Assembly: GCA_963575745.1 (NCBI GenBank)
Contig: CAUYUJ010000969.1
Coordinates: 85,553 to 149,552, forward strand
Source of the DNA: Prorocentrum cordatum
Lineage: Eukaryota > Sar > Dinophyceae > Prorocentrales > Prorocentraceae
Direction of reading: 5' to 3'
Length of the DNA: 64,000 nt
The notes under the pieces are model-generated. The model was not told where the DNA came from, made no database searches, and worked only from the letters and a program-made list of their open reading frames with translations. Positions 19,850 to 30,729 of the stretch are shown here, one piece after another. A program made the translations under genes and the position numbers. The first letter of the stretch is position 1. Each line of letters opens with the position of its first letter.

Positions 19850-20215
19850 CGGGGGGGGCACGCGCACCCAGACGAGACCTCGCTGCTCCCTGGGTGTCTG
19901 CGAACTGCGCAACTTTCACTACGTTCGCGGGCTCCTAGGAGGTCAAGCGGAGTGGGGGGGCACGCGCACCCAGACGAGACATCGCTGCTCCCTGGGTGGC
20001 TGCGAACTACGCAACTGCCACCGCTTTCGTGGACTTCTGGGAGGTCCAGCAAAGTCGGGGAGGCACGCGCACCCAGACGAGACCTCGCTGCTCCCTGGGT
20101 GGCTGCGACCTGCGGAACTGTGACCACTTTCGTGGGCTCCTGGAAGATCCAGCGGAGTGGGGGGGCACGCGCACCCAGACGAGACCTCGCTGCTCCCACC
20201 CCGTCGCTGCCTCGC
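19850..20215. repeat. 102-bp minisatellite, four units
   Basis: The core CACGCGCACCCAGACGAGAC recurs at 19859, 19961, 20064 and 20166 (spacings 102, 103, 102), each followed by CTCGCTGCTCCC. Spacing is mostly a multiple of three, so long ORFs arise on both strands, but one 103-bp unit breaks the frame, which argues against coding. Confidence 0.9.
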
Positions 20216-20224
20216 CGCTGGGAC

Positions 20225-20578
20225 AAGGACTGCGTCACATTGAATGCACAACATAGGCTGCACCACGTAGACTGCACAACATAGGTTGCACCACGTGGTC
20301 TGCACCACATATGCTGCACAACATTGGTTGCACCACATATGATGCTCCACCTATATTACATTACATGTTGCGCACCACATCGATTGAACAATATAGATGG
20401 CGCCACATAGATTGCACAACAAGGAATACACCACAGAGATTGCACAACATACACTGCACAACCACAAATGTTGAGCCACATGGATTGCACAAACATAGAT
20501 TGCACCACATAGAGTGCACTATATAGATTGCACCACATCGATTGCACAACACAGGTTGCACTACATATATTGCTAGAA
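20225..20578. repeat. ~17-bp minisatellite (TTGCACCACATAGA)
   Basis: About 20 degenerate units alternate TTGCACCACATAGA and TTGCACAACATAGG forms. No coding potential. Confidence 0.9.
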
Positions 20579-20604
20579 ATACACTGTTTGGGGCCCACGT
20601 TGGC

Positions 20605-20778
20605 TAACATGTTTAAGACGAATGTGCGCGACGCTAAAGCGAGTGAGACATTTCGAAAACCACCCGGGCTCCATCCCTGAAACTGTTGCAAGTTGTTTCA
20701 GACGAGTGCGAACGACCCTAAGGCGAGAGCCACACTTTGACAACCAAGCAGGCTTCATCCTGGAAGCCGTTGCAAAGT
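20605..20778. repeat. 84-bp tandem duplication
   Basis: 20609-20692 and 20693-20777 align as diverged copies (TGTTTAAGACGAATG versus TGTTTCAGACGAGTG, ending in CTGTTGCAAGT versus CCGTTGCAAAGT). Confidence 0.75.
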
Positions 20779-20789
20779 TTAAACTTCGG

Positions 20790-20870
20790 GATCGTAATGG
20801 ACGAAGAAATCTCAGGCGAAACGCCCGGCCCAGCCTACGGACGCAGCTGGTGGCGCAACTGGGAGAAATC
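20790..20870 (+). repeat. Single inverted copy of the SGET repeat
   Basis: On the plus strand GATGAGGA-like DNA reads DEEISGETPGPAYG. It matches the SGET units of 46.8-47.1 kb, which lie on the minus strand, so one copy sits here in opposite orientation. Confidence 0.45.
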
Positions 20871-20879
20871 ATCTGTGAG

Positions 20880-22182
20880 GGGAAGGAATGGAAGAGGAGG
20901 AGGAGGAGGAGGAGAAGGAGGAGGAGGCGGAGGAGGAGGAGGGAGGGGTAGGGAGGGAAGAAGGAGGAGGCTCGCCTTTTGGAGGCTCCTGGAGGCTCTC
21001 CGTAGGCCCCCAGGCGCCCGAAGGTTCATGAACACTCCGATCAGGTTCGCCCTTGAAAGCCCGCAACCCCTGGAGGCCCAGGAGGCCCTGGGGCAAGCGG
21101 ATGCGCTCAGTGGGTGGCTCAATCAGAAAAAACACCACGCGTGAAGACGAAGCCTGCAGAGACTGCTCGGGAGCGCCTGGAGGTCATGATCTACCTGCCC
21201 CGCACACGAGGGAGCGGGCAGTGCCTCGTCGCGAGGCGTCTTGGATGGAATCGGTGTGCGTGACCCACTCAGCGGTCGATTTCGGAAATCCTGGACCCAA
21301 AAATCGTGTCATCTCTTTCGTGTCATCTCTTTGCGTACTGGGCGGGAAGATACAACATGTGGTGTGCAGAATGAACAACATAATGCAATAGCACACAATG
21401 TGGCGCCATCTCTTTGGGGCGCATCTAATTGATTTCCGCCGGCTTCCGCTAGCTTTGCGCTGGCGGCGGCGGCGGCCTCGCTTTACTTCCGCCGCCCTCC
21501 GCTGGCTTTCCGCCACCTTCAGCCGAGGAGGAGGCGTCAACTCCTTCGAGCCCTCGGAGAAGCCCTTCTCTGGAGCGCCCCAAGAATGCACCGAGCCACA
21601 ACTGGGCGCACGCCTGCCTCCTCTCTCGGTGTTCCCGGTGGCGCGCACCCAATAGCTGGCGCGAGGGGGGCGGTCGTCTAAGAAGCCTGGAAGGCTCCTA
21701 AGGAGGCGGGCGGCTTCGCGGGAGCCCTCCCAGCCTCTGAGAAGTCGTCCGAAGTGGCTCTCGGGGACTTTTTTTTTGGACGAGGAGGAGGACGAGGAGG
21801 AGGAGGACAAGGAGAGTTTGATCCCTGACTGCACGCACAAATTGAAGCAGAGGTTGCGTCGGCGAGGCGCCGAATCCCACAAAGGCCTCTGCTTGAACTC
21901 TGCCACGTATACGTTGGCACGCCAGGACACGCTCTCCGGGACCCTCTGCGAAGGCTCGTGTCCCCTGTTAAGCTCCCCGCCCTCTCGGGAGCCCCTCCCC
22001 CGCGCCATCTACCTGTGCGCGCCGCCGAAAAATTCGGGAAACGAAAAGGGGCGAAACACCAGGCTACGAAGCTTCCCAAAAAGTCCCCCAAGAGGCTCCC
22101 CAACAGAGCCCAATAGGCTCCCAAGAGAGCCCCAAGAAGGGCTCCAAAGCGTCAGCGTCGTCGTCGCCGCCGCCGCAACCGC

Positions 22183-22218
<36 letters not shown>

Positions 22219-22843
22219 CCCGTTTCCAGGTTGGCGGCGCCGGCCGTAAGGCCTTCCCAATACCAGGATGCGTTCGGGAGCTCCGGACGCCCATGTACTA
22301 TGTTCAATGGACACATGATAACAAAAAATCCCGCGCCCTGATGTCTCTGAAGGAACTGGCTGGACCACCTCGCGCGCTGCATTTCCGAGCCCAGAGATGC
22401 GGGAACGCCGGCAGAATGCGAAAATGCGTCAAGCCAAACTGACCAGACCACCACAGTTCAGGGCATCTCCGAACCCAGAGTTGCGAGGACGTTTCTGGCG
22501 AAACTGGCCAGGCCACCCCCGATTTTGGCGGATGCCTCTGAGCGCTGACCCCTTGGCCAGAACTAATTCCTACTGCAAGAGCCTGTTTTTGTATTATCCG
22601 CGATAACGGGCGTTATCGGGGGGGGGCCCGCTCCGATCACATCACGGCGGGCTTCGGTATCCCGGGGCCATTTTCGAGCCCCTGGGCCCTCGGGAGGAGG
22701 AAGATAAGGAAAAGGGAGAAGGAACAGATGAGGAAGAGGGGAGTGGGGAGGAACTCCTGGGAACACCTGGAGATTATGCTGCTGCTGCTGCTGCTCCTTC
22801 TCCTCCTCCTCCTCCTCCTCCTCCTCCTTCTCCTCCTCCTCCT
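20880..22843. other. Non-coding DNA with simple repeats, left flank of element 2
   Basis: Contains (GGA)n at 20890-20945; a minus-strand open frame at 21184-22008 that looks fortuitous (Ser run from GAG/GGA repeats); the CCCCAAGA-type repeat at 22076-22145, related to that at 48.06-48.2 kb; a (GCC/GTC)n stretch at 22160-22225; an 8-bp hairpin CGATAACG-GG-CGTTATCG at 22602-22619; and (CTG)n/(CTC)n at 22775-22843, into which element 2 appears to be inserted. Confidence 0.6.
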
Positions 22844-23152
22844 CCAGTCTTTCTTCTGAAAATCGGGGTAAGATGTCAAAGGAATTAGGGTCTCATGTTG
22901 ACTATGCTCAGTGGTGGAGGATACGGGATGAGACATCGATGCAACTGCATGTTATCCGTTAAGCAACTGTACTCAAATATAGGAAGTGAGGAGGCCGGCC
23001 AGGGACGGACGACGACACGGGCCGCCCACGCGCCCCCCGGCGCGCTCCTTTTCACACTCGAGCAGTATGATACAGCTTCGGTATGCAATGATACCAATGT
23101 CAAGGTATGGCAAGGCAGGCAGCAGGAGAGGCAAGTGTATAATGAGGCGGAG
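22844..23152 (-). repeat. Element 2 LTR, 3' copy
   Basis: It aligns base for base, without gaps, with 45962-46270 and shows about 13 substitutions, 11 of them transitions. The left end abuts (CTC)n. To the right is internal sequence whose minus-strand form is GCGGGGGGAG then TAAATATGCTCCCC, a plausible polypurine tract just before the LTR. Ends do not show a clean TG...CA, so the true LTR limits may differ by some bases. Confidence 0.9.
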
Positions 23153-23417
23153 GGGAGCATATTTACTCCCCCCGCGGCGGGTTTCGTAGAGTCCAACCAG
23201 CCACAGCCCGTCCGGCCTGTACATATTTACAGCCACCGGAGCGAACCCCAAAAGCATTTTACCGCTCAACGGTGGTTGCCAGGGGGCTGAGGGCCGGAGA
23301 AAACCCGACGAAACCCACCAATAGATAAATAAAGCCTCTCCGCCGAAACGACTGTGTCGTTCGGTCGGTGCCGTGGCGACTTGGTCGCACGGCTCGCGTA
23401 TGATCTCACTCGTCGTA
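23153..23417 (-). other. Element 2 3' non-coding segment with candidate polypurine tract
   Basis: Between the last ORF and the 3' LTR. On the minus strand, the end next to the LTR reads GCGGGGGGAG, a short purine run where a polypurine tract is expected. No ORF with protein-like composition. Confidence 0.4.
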
Positions 23418-24809
23418 CTAGAAGAACCGCGATTGTGAAGGCGGAGACGGAGGTCTCGGAGCCGCAGACGATGAGCCTCCCTTTTGCCCAGCTGCCCAAC
23501 GAGGCGCAGCTGGCTTGCCTCCCTTGCCAGAGCCAGCATAGGGAGCTGGCCGGATGTTCTTGGACTCGTCCTTGCTCTTGGCGCACCCCTTGCCTTCCTC
23601 TCTTGAGAAGTAGTAGTCGTAGTCGTTGGGGAACACAAAGTGCCACAGACGACGCATGTTTTTTCTGCGAGTCATCCAGTGTACTACGTCACGGTGAACC
23701 CAGTATCCCTGCAATCCATCCGCCGTGTACTTCGGGTAGTGGATCGCGGGGTTGTAGTCACCAGCAGCGCGGCCGGCATCCGTGGCCCCGGCGCGCGCGC
23801 GCGGACATTGACCGATCCCATGTGTCCCCGACAGAAGAACGTCTCGAGAACTCCACTCCCGCCGCGACGGTTTGACCGCCGGCGGAGTGAGGAGACCCAG
23901 TAATGTCACCGTTGGCCCGATCGTCTTGGACGGCGGGCCTTCTAGGCGGAGGAGGCGGAGCTGGGCGAGCAGCAAGGCTTGCCCTTGCTTTCGCAACAGG
24001 GCCCCTTCCGAACCGGCTGGGCCGTCGGAGGGCTCGCCAGCGCCTCCTTCCTCACGAAGACGTACTTCATGCTGCAATTTCGCGCATCTCACAATACCCC
24101 TCGCGGCAGTAGCGACATAGGCACCATATTTTCCACAGGCAATGCGAAATGGGCCTTCGTCGCTGTCTTGGATTTCAGTTGATTCCACGAATGGGTATAA
24201 GAAGAAGACAGCATCTTGCAACTTCATTCCCTGGCGACGGATCTCTGCACGACGCAGTTTTCCCAAGTCGCTGGCCCACGCCTCAATGAGGTCGTCCGTT
24301 TCGACAGCCGCACGGACACGGCAATCAAGCGCGCATGCGTCAGTGCGGCGCTTATCCGCGTCATGCCCTGCGGCTGCGTCGCGGGCATAGAGCCCGCGCG
24401 CGGGGCATGCAATGCAATACCCCTGAGCAATAAAACAACTGATGAGCTCACGGACAATCACAAACACACGCATGACACGAAGACCCAATTCAAGGTCTTT
24501 AACGGGAATCCTCCAATTCCGCACAATGGCCAGTCGCACATCGTCAGGGACAACATGTGTCAAATTTCCCGTTAGGCGCAACCTATTGGTCGCGCTCGTG
24601 TCCGGGTTATAGCATGCATGCTCCGTGACGTATTGCGCAACCACATCGGTGGCTTCTTTCTTCGTCACTGCGACGCTCAATGCGCCATCAACACGGCGAG
24701 GGTACACCTGTCCATCGGGCAGATGAAGATCGATCTTCCCGTCTAGCATAGGCCTGGGACCCGCAGACAGCGGTGAAATGGAGGGGAATCGGTTCGAGCC
24801 CCTCGTCAC
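23418..24809 (-). CDS. Element 2 cargo: last unrecognised ORF
   Basis: The 463-codon ORF reads MLDGKIDLHLPDGQVYPRRV, DGALSVAVTKKEATDVVAQY, RLAIVRNWRIPVKDLELGLR and VMRVFVIVRELISCFIAQGY. It then has a Cys/His-containing part (CIACPARGLYARDAAAGHDA), KLRRAEIRRQGMKLQDAVFF, a disordered stretch and a basic, aromatic C-terminus (YTADGLQGYWVHRDVVHWMT, MRRLWHFVFPNDYDYYFSRE). Long open length and mixed composition support coding. The family is not recognised. It is the last coding block before the 3' LTR, about 265 bases away. Confidence 0.5.
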   Translation of the reverse strand: MTRGSNRFPSISPLSAGPRPMLDGKIDLHLPDGQVYPRRVDGALSVAVTKKEATDVVAQYVTEHACYNPDTSATNRLRLTGNLTHVVPDDVRLAIVRNWRIPVKDLELGLRVMRVFVIVRELISCFIAQGYCIACPARGLYARDAAAGHDADKRRTDACALDCRVRAAVETDDLIEAWASDLGKLRRAEIRRQGMKLQDAVFFLYPFVESTEIQDSDEGPFRIACGKYGAYVATAARGIVRCAKLQHEVRLREEGGAGEPSDGPAGSEGALLRKQGQALLLAQLRLLRLEGPPSKTIGPTVTLLGLLTPPAVKPSRREWSSRDVLLSGTHGIGQCPRARAGATDAGRAAGDYNPAIHYPKYTADGLQGYWVHRDVVHWMTRRKNMRRLWHFVFPNDYDYYFSREEGKGCAKSKDESKNIRPAPYAGSGKGGKPAAPRWAAGQKGGSSSAAPRPPSPPSQSRFF

Positions 24810-25009
24810 CTGTCGTCTCGGTTTGACCGGCGACAGGTTTCACAACACTGAGAGGATGATCGGAACAGATTCTGTTGCGCCTGGATACAGACTTGGATTG
24901 ACAGGCAGGACGAGCAACAAACCGATCCGCCCAGGCAAACGGCGGACGTCCACGAGGGCTGGGCCCTGTGGCGTCCGCACCGGTGTCTTGCGCGTCGGGC
25001 AACCAGGGT

Positions 25010-25703
25010 GCGGCTCCTGTCTTCGCATCTCGCAATGTCTAAAGAGTCGGCACAAAAGTACCTGTCCTCCGCATGCTGCGCCCCCATTCATCCCAACCTT
25101 CGCCGGGTGAAATATACGAGTCGTGTGCTTCTGGCCAGTCGAAAGCAGCCAGAGCAGGACAAGAAAGGGGCGCGCATGCTGATCGATATCCGTGGCCCAG
25201 AGCAGGGGCCACCACTCAGCGATCGCTGGTGCCTTAACCCCTTGTCTCTCGGACAAGAATGCTATCCGTTTTATAAATCGCCTCTTGAGGGGTTCAAGGT
25301 GCTGAAAGGAAGGTCCATGACGCGCCGGCGGCTGGGCCGCGGCGTCGTCAGGGAACCAAGCAGGAACGCTGCCAGGGCGGCTGTTGCCAAAAGTTTGACC
25401 TGAAGCAGCCATCGTAGTGTATCCACCTTCTGCCCCTTTCCGATCCAGTTTCAAATTGTTGTTGATGTTCGCCATGACATCCGCTGACGCTCTACGCTGC
25501 CGTTCTATTCTCTCTCTAACATAGCGATCATGCGCCCAAGAAAAGGTGTCATGATCGGGAACGGTCAGCCTGAAGCCATTTCTCCACAGTGAGTCCTCAA
25601 TGGTTCTCGTCTTAAGTGACTGGAGCAAATAATTGTGCGCAACCATGCACTTGCACCTGACTGGGTTACTGCAAAAGGGGCAACGGCCGAAGCCAGTCCG
25701 CAC
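25010..25703 (-). CDS. Element 2 cargo: CxxC segment and unrecognised domain
   Basis: Begins FGRCPFCSNPVRCKCMVAHN, a C-x2-C...C-x-C putative zinc site, then LLQSLKTRTIEDSLWRNGFR and FSWAHDRYVRERIERQRRAS, a Gly/Pro linker, and FIKRIAFLSERQGVKAPAIA, then EWWPLLWATDIDQHARPFLV. After about 25130 the open frame is probably a shadow. No family recognised. Confidence 0.4.
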
Positions 25704-26211
25704 TCAGTGCAAGTCAGCGCAGAGGAACCGACCGTCGTCATCCCAGGGAACAGACCCAATGAATGCGTCTGCCCTGTCAGACCAGTGTCTAAAATCTGGC
25801 CGTAATGTCACAGTCTCGTCAGTATGAATCCAAGCAAGCATGGAACTGTCATCAAAATCTACCTCATACGAGGTCCACTCCTGATTAAAGACAAGGGACC
25901 AAAAAGTCAACTTTCGGTTCACATCTGGCCTATCGTCGACTGTGGCAAGAGTGGCAGCTTTATCGATGTCGGTGAACCTTGGCACTTCATGGGACACAAG
26001 GGTCCCGTCGCGGCAGACCCGGTACGAAAACCGGGTAAGCACACGGCCATTGAAAACAAGAACTAGTGGCCAGGAGTCTCTGTGTTTTGGAAGCTGGCCC
26101 CACAGACGGACTGCGTCCGCTGTGGGCCATGATCCAATCGTAGGAGGCTCTCCCGCCTTCGGGGCTTGGCCCATGGCGCGGTGCTCTTTCGCAGGAGCAC
26201 TCTCTCCATCC
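25704..26211 (-). CDS. Element 2 cargo: unrecognised beta-rich segment
   Basis: Reads SWPLVLVFNGRVLTRFSYRV, CRDGTLVSHEVPRFTDIDKA, NRKLTFWSLVFNQEWTSYEV and SMLAWIHTDETVTLRPDFRH, alternating hydrophobic stretches that suggest a beta sandwich. Ends FIGSVPWDDDGRFLCADLH at a stop at 25704, immediately followed in another frame by the Cys-rich segment. Family unknown. Confidence 0.45.
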
Positions 26212-26906
26212 CTACGCTGGCTTAGCCAGGAGGGAAAAACGATCTGGGCTTTGCATGATCGGATCCCGCTCGGTCGAAAGAAGCTTCAACAATCCATAGT
26301 CCGCCTCGGGACAAAGACCTGATGCGTTCATAGGGAACTGAATTTCTCCGAGCAGTGATCCCATCAACGCTTCCATGTCCGTTACATGGAGGAGAGGCCC
26401 ATGACACCTGGCTAGGCCAGGATCATAAGGCGCATACATCCTCTCGATGGAAGCAACGAACGTGGAACGTCCCTGACACGCTCGATAGAAAACGGCGACG
26501 GGACATGTAGCCCGCTCTTCCCCATGGAGGGGCCACCCCTTAAAGTCGCGCCAGTGCCGATGGACGCTGGTTTCGTTGATGCAAGCAAGGTCGTCAGGGA
26601 GAACACCTAGGACTTCCACGGTCCCTGGCTGCAACGCGGCTAGGCCGTGCGCAGCAAGTGCCACTGTTTGGTGCTCATACCCATCTTCATGCATCTTGTC
26701 CACTAGGTCTCCAAAACAGACCCAACCTCCCGAAGACCTCGCGTAACCGGAACACTGTCTTGCGAGGTGCGTAGCAAAACCTCCAATGCGCTTCGCAAAT
26801 ACATCTACTCGACCACTGTGGCGTCGCCAAAAATCCGCAGAGCCTAGGGCCGTCGGATTTTCGTCATCAGAGACGCCCACAGCCAACGGAGTCAGGGCCT
26901 TAAAGG
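26212..26906 (-). CDS. Element 2 cargo: Tpt1/KptA-like (ADP-ribosyltransferase B) block
   Basis: Reads FDPRAFKALTPLAVGVSDDE, then RVDVFAKRIGGFATHLARQC and SGYARSSGGWVCFGDLVDKM. This resembles the N-terminal winged-helix lobe of RNA 2'-phosphotransferase (L-S-K-x-L-x-x-x-L-R-H ... D-G-W-V-x-V-x-D-L-L). Further on comes CHGPLLHVTDMEALMGSLLG, which may be the H-x-T start of the NAD-binding lobe. The canonical arginines and the H-x-H were not found, so catalytic competence is doubtful. The family call is tentative. Context: a second ART-fold-like domain lies 3 kb upstream in the same cargo. Confidence 0.3.
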
Positions 26907-27330
26907 CCCGAGGATCAAATCCGCTGGGAACATCGTCAGAATAAAATTCTGCCCAGAGAAATCCCGCACCTTCTCAAAACTATATATGTCCACGGAAAAC
27001 TCGCCCAACAATGCAAATATAGGATCCACGACGAGCTCCGCGATACGTTTGAGCGTATCAAACGTTTTATCACAAAGGGCCTCGACACCAGGGGGTACAG
27101 GACCGGTAGAATGAGCCTCTCGAGCTCGCCTCTTCAACTGAACAGGCGTGCTCTCAATAAATCGAGTGCGGTCATTCAACAAAGGATAAAGCTCTTTGCC
27201 CCTGAATTGGTCAGCATGACCAACGGCAACCTCATTTTCGCCCGAACGGTGCGAATCCTCCGTCGGGCTAGGCTGCCGCATGTCAGGGGAAAGCGGCAGT
27301 GTCGCTCTGCGGAAGAAGCTGGTCGCCGCT
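26907..27330 (-). CDS. Element 2 cargo: unrecognised helical segment
   Basis: The frame reads FRGKELYPLLNDRTRFIEST, PVQLKRRAREAHSTGPVPPG, VEALCDKTFDTLKRIAELVV and DPIFALLGEFSVDIYSFEKV, ending FSGQNFILTMFPADLILGP. The start of the ORF upstream of about 27330 is a shadow of the linker. It joins the Tpt1-like block below after a frame change near 26905. Confidence 0.4.
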
Positions 27331-27608
27331 GGGCCAGACCGATAATCGTCCTCCTCGAGGAAGATAAGGCCAGGGCCCCCCCTGATGCGGAAACTCATGG
27401 AGGTCACCAAGATCTGGGCTGGCCTCAAGAGACCCCGGCGTGTCTGGGACACCCAGGGTTCTGTTCGCTGGGGAAGGCTCCGCAACGTCTTGTCCGCTCG
27501 GAGCGGCGACCGGTGGGGTTGCCTTCGCAGCGGGCGCAGCCGCATCGTCAGAAGAGCTGTGGACTTCTCTGGTAGGGGACGTTTCCGCAACCTCATACGG
27601 CGCGGCAT

Positions 27609-29375
27609 TTGTCACATCAACAGCGCCCGAGTCAACCTGCATCGGGCCCCCCTGCACCAGCGTGTTCTCCGCTCTGGCTGGGCCAGGCGGAGGTTTAGGT
27701 CACCTACCGCCACGGCTGGGCCGGACGGAGGTGCAGGAGGAGCAGGCACCCCGTCCACCCACGGTGAGGCCGCTCTCAGTGCGAGGCTGAGAACTCTCGC
27801 TCTCGGCGGCAATCTCAGGGGTAGGAACGAAATCTGATTTCGCGTTCTTGATATGGTCTACAACAGTGGCTGCAAATTTCTTCTACGGGTTCGAGTACTC
27901 TCCTGGCTGATGTGTCTTCTTTTTCTGTGCAATATTGTATACCTTCATTGCGGCTTCAGTTTGCACCTCCATTTCCTGCAAATTATCAGGATCCTCCTCG
28001 ATCGCTGGGTCCGCGGAAATTGCACGACTCCACTGGATGAAGAAGTCGCGCTCATTCTTGAGCGCATTGCGGGCTCGCTTTCCAGCAACGTGGCAATGTG
28101 AAACTTCTTTGGCGGTCCGGACAATATTGGACGCAGCGCCATTCCCTTCTGGGGCCAGAGATTCCTCTGACGAGGGATCTCCGCCCATCTGATTCGGGAG
28201 AGGGACTGCAGGAGTGTCCAGCCTTTGCCTCCGGGGCGACCAGAGCCCACACCCTCGGCAGTCTTGGCTTCTATCTCAACTGCAACAGCCTTTGCCACGG
28301 GGCCCTCGGTCTTCACGGCCGGGTTCACCCCAGCACCGCCTTGGGCAGACGGGGGAGGCCCCGGAAAAGTTTTAAACTGCGACTGCTGAGGTGCCGCCTT
28401 GGGCGCAGCGTCAGCTTGCTGACGCCTGTAGTCGGTGCATGGTTGACGCTGAACCGTCCATCTCGAAGCTCGGGGAGCAGGCGGAGGCGAACGGAGACGT
28501 GGTGTCCAAGTTGGCCTGCCCGGAGGCACAGGCCAAGCCTGGGGCTTGCCTTCCGTCGCCCCTGCGCCTGACGGCTTGGCCGTTGGCCGCGCAGCCGTAG
28601 GTGCAGCATCAGCGGGCCTGGCCGGTGATCTCTCCCCAGTAGCTGCGGCACTCGCCGGTCGGACTGAAGGATTGTCGGCTCCAGTATCAGCGCCAGCCGT
28701 CTTGGCCGGCGGAGGCTTCGCCATTGAAGCAACACCCCTCGGATCGAATGGTGGCGGAGGCTTCTTCGGCACATTGCCCGCCGGCCTAACTGGAGGCGGA
28801 TCCTTCTTCGGCGCAACGTTCGCCGGCTTGGCCGGTGGCGGCGCCATCTTTGCCATGGCATCCATTGGCCTATCTGATGACGGCGCCCCCCTTGGCGGAG
28901 GCGGCGGCACAGCCGCATTCGCAGCTGCGCTTGTCGCGGGAGGAGGAGGCACCACCTCAGCCACGGCTGTGCTGGGCGGAGAATGGGGCACCCCCTCAGC
29001 CTCCGACGCAGGCCGTCCCAATGGGGGAAAATACTCGGCAGCAAGCGAAAATGAGGCGTCGGGAAGCCTGGCCGCCGGCGCCTGGGCGTGAGCATCCATT
29101 GGTGTTGTGGCTTTGGCCTTGTCTTCATTTTCTTGATTAGCCCGAACGAGCGCCTTGGATTTCTCCGAGGCCTCATCTTTATGCAATGGGTTATTCCTAG
29201 TAATTCTAACTCCCTTGTCTTGGGGCCATGGCCACATATCATCAAACTCTGAGCGACACGGCCGGCAAGGATCGCGATCCTTCTGCCGAACGACGGGCCC
29301 CAAGGTTGGGACCCACTGCCTCTGTGCATCTCGGACTTGGTCCGCGGCATCCACTCTCTCCTTGTCGCGATAACG
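27609..29375 (-). CDS. Element 2 cargo: Pro/Ala-rich linker with short ordered parts
   Basis: Starts DAADQVRDAQRQWVPTLGPV and RPCRSEFDDMWPWPQDKGVR, then about 250 residues of Pro/Ala-rich repeats (PPPAKPANVAPKKDPPPVRP). A frame change near 28200 leads to VSHCHVAGKRARNALKNERD, FFIQWSRAISADPAIEEDPD and EAAMKVYNIAQKKKTHQPGE, an ordered helical piece, then another disordered linker. No function recognised. Confidence 0.4.
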
Positions 29376-29800
29376 CTAAACCCCGAAGTCTTGCTCCAGG
29401 GGCCACTTCATTTGTCCGGCGACATGTTGCAAGAAAGTGTAAGCCTGAGTGGCATGAAGTGCCGCTGGCGTCCAACGGTACAAGCGAAGCTCACTTAACA
29501 CCATCTGAGATGGGCCACTACAAAACTGATCGGGCATGCCCTTGATGCGCACAGGCTTTGCATAGAAAATAACCTCCGCAGATACCCAGATGCCATCTAC
29601 AAAAGTCTCCTCTGCAACAGAATATGTAGTATGTGTAAAGGGATCATCAATACAAGGGAAAGAATACACGCCCACGTGCCCCTTTTTGAAACCCGCTCCG
29701 TAGCAGGGATTCGATGGGAGCAACTGATGGCCCTCCAATATCGATTGGAGGGCGGTCACAGACGTACCGTGGACTGTCTGCTCCATCCTGAGGACGGGTC
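29376..29800 (-). CDS. Element 2 cargo: ADP-ribosyltransferase-fold-like domain A
   Basis: The frame reads EQTVHGTSVTALQSILEGHQ, LLPSNPCYGAGFKKGHVGVY, then SFPCIDDPFTHTTYSVAEET and GIWVSAEVIFYAKPVRIKGM, ending at a TAG at 29376. An H-G-T-S followed by an A-L-x-x-I-L helix, an L-x-P-S and a G-V-Y strand is the arrangement seen at the NAD-binding end of PARP and Tpt1/KptA-type proteins. The call is by eye. Other H-G-T-S proteins (for example phosphoesterase-like) are possible. Start codon unclear, since it is probably an internal polyprotein domain. Confidence 0.4.
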
Positions 29801-29941
29801 TTGGACCTCCTCAAGCTTGTCCGCCGTTACAAGGAAGGGCAATGTGAGCCGTGTACAGTGCATGTTCCCCGCCTCGTGGGTCTTGGTCGACAATTTTGCC
29901 CAATCCAGGCCATCAGCAACGGTGGCCTCTGGATCTTCACA

Positions 29942-30729
29942 TCACCGATCGGCCTTAATCACAAAGAAACGCAGCCAAATGGGAGCCATATAAGAAGGAT
30001 CCAAGACAGGGGTCTTCGTGGATGCATGTAGCATCTGGCTACCCAACCAGGCATCTCCTGGAGCATGAATCTGGATGGTATTGAACTCTTTGCTGCGGGC
30101 CGGATTTTCTCCTTTCGCAATTTTTTCAACACGGTCCTCCTCCCCTGGGTAACAGTTCCCAGGCATCATAGGTACAGACGTTACAGGGGCGAGCACGGGG
30201 CCGCGGGGCGGCTGGGCCGCCCGCTCTGCAGTAACATTACCCGAGGCGGCTGGGCCGCTGGGTTTGGCAACAGACACTACCTTCGACAGCTCCTCTACCG
30301 CAGGGCGCATATGTTGATCATGTTGCACCCCCTCCGTAGGCAATCGGAGGCGTTCCCCTTCCGGGGGCATGCCCGGACAAAAGGAAAGACACCGAGGTAA
30401 GAAATATCGATGATCTCGCCGGGGATAAAACTCTGCGTGCACATTCCCTCGTTTGAGAAAACCAACGAACTTGTCGGAAAGTTTGGAATGAATAGCCCCG
30501 CCCCCTGTCCCGTCTTGGACGGCAGGGAACTCAACGGGGTTCGACGGTATCCGAAATGGACGAGTGTTGAGCACAGACTTGGGCACATTGTTCTCAGTGG
30601 GGTTCCAATCTTGCCAGTGCATGCCAATCTGTTTGAAGGTAGCCTCCTCTGGCGCGCGCCCGCCGGCTCTTTTCTTCGCCCGTGGGTTACCCTCCCGAAC
30701 GGCTGGGCCGCTGGAGGGTCGGCAAAAGA
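29942..30729 (-). CDS. Element 2 cargo: unrecognised ORF (basic, Pro-rich)
   Basis: The ORF continues from the SGNH-like region without a stop. A basic stretch (GNPRAKKRAGGRAPEEATFK) is followed by WQDWNPTENNVPKSVLNTRP, KLSDKFVGFLKRGNVHAEFY, a linker with hairpin-encoded AAQPP/GPAAS motifs, and EFNTIQIHAPGDAWLGSQML, then LDPSYMAPIWLRFFVIKADR. No family recognised. The end could start the next domain, which follows after a frame change. Confidence 0.4.

Noticed and set aside
20225-20578. CRISPR-like array
   Set aside because: Units of about 17 bp are contiguous and degenerate with no unique spacers, and the genome is eukaryotic.
21184-22008. 274-codon minus-strand ORF
   Set aside because: Contains a Ser run from a simple repeat and otherwise patternless basic sequence; overlapping plus-strand ORFs equally open.
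24775-24812. tRNA-like T-arm (GGTTCGAGCCCC)
   Set aside because: No D-arm, anticodon arm or acceptor stem at the right spacing, and it lies in the coding frame of an element 2 cargo ORF.
28696-28712. Further members of the hairpin family (also near 31934, 37516, 43236)
   Set aside because: They carry the TGG/TTG core but stems are mismatched after three bases; listed apart from the perfect set.
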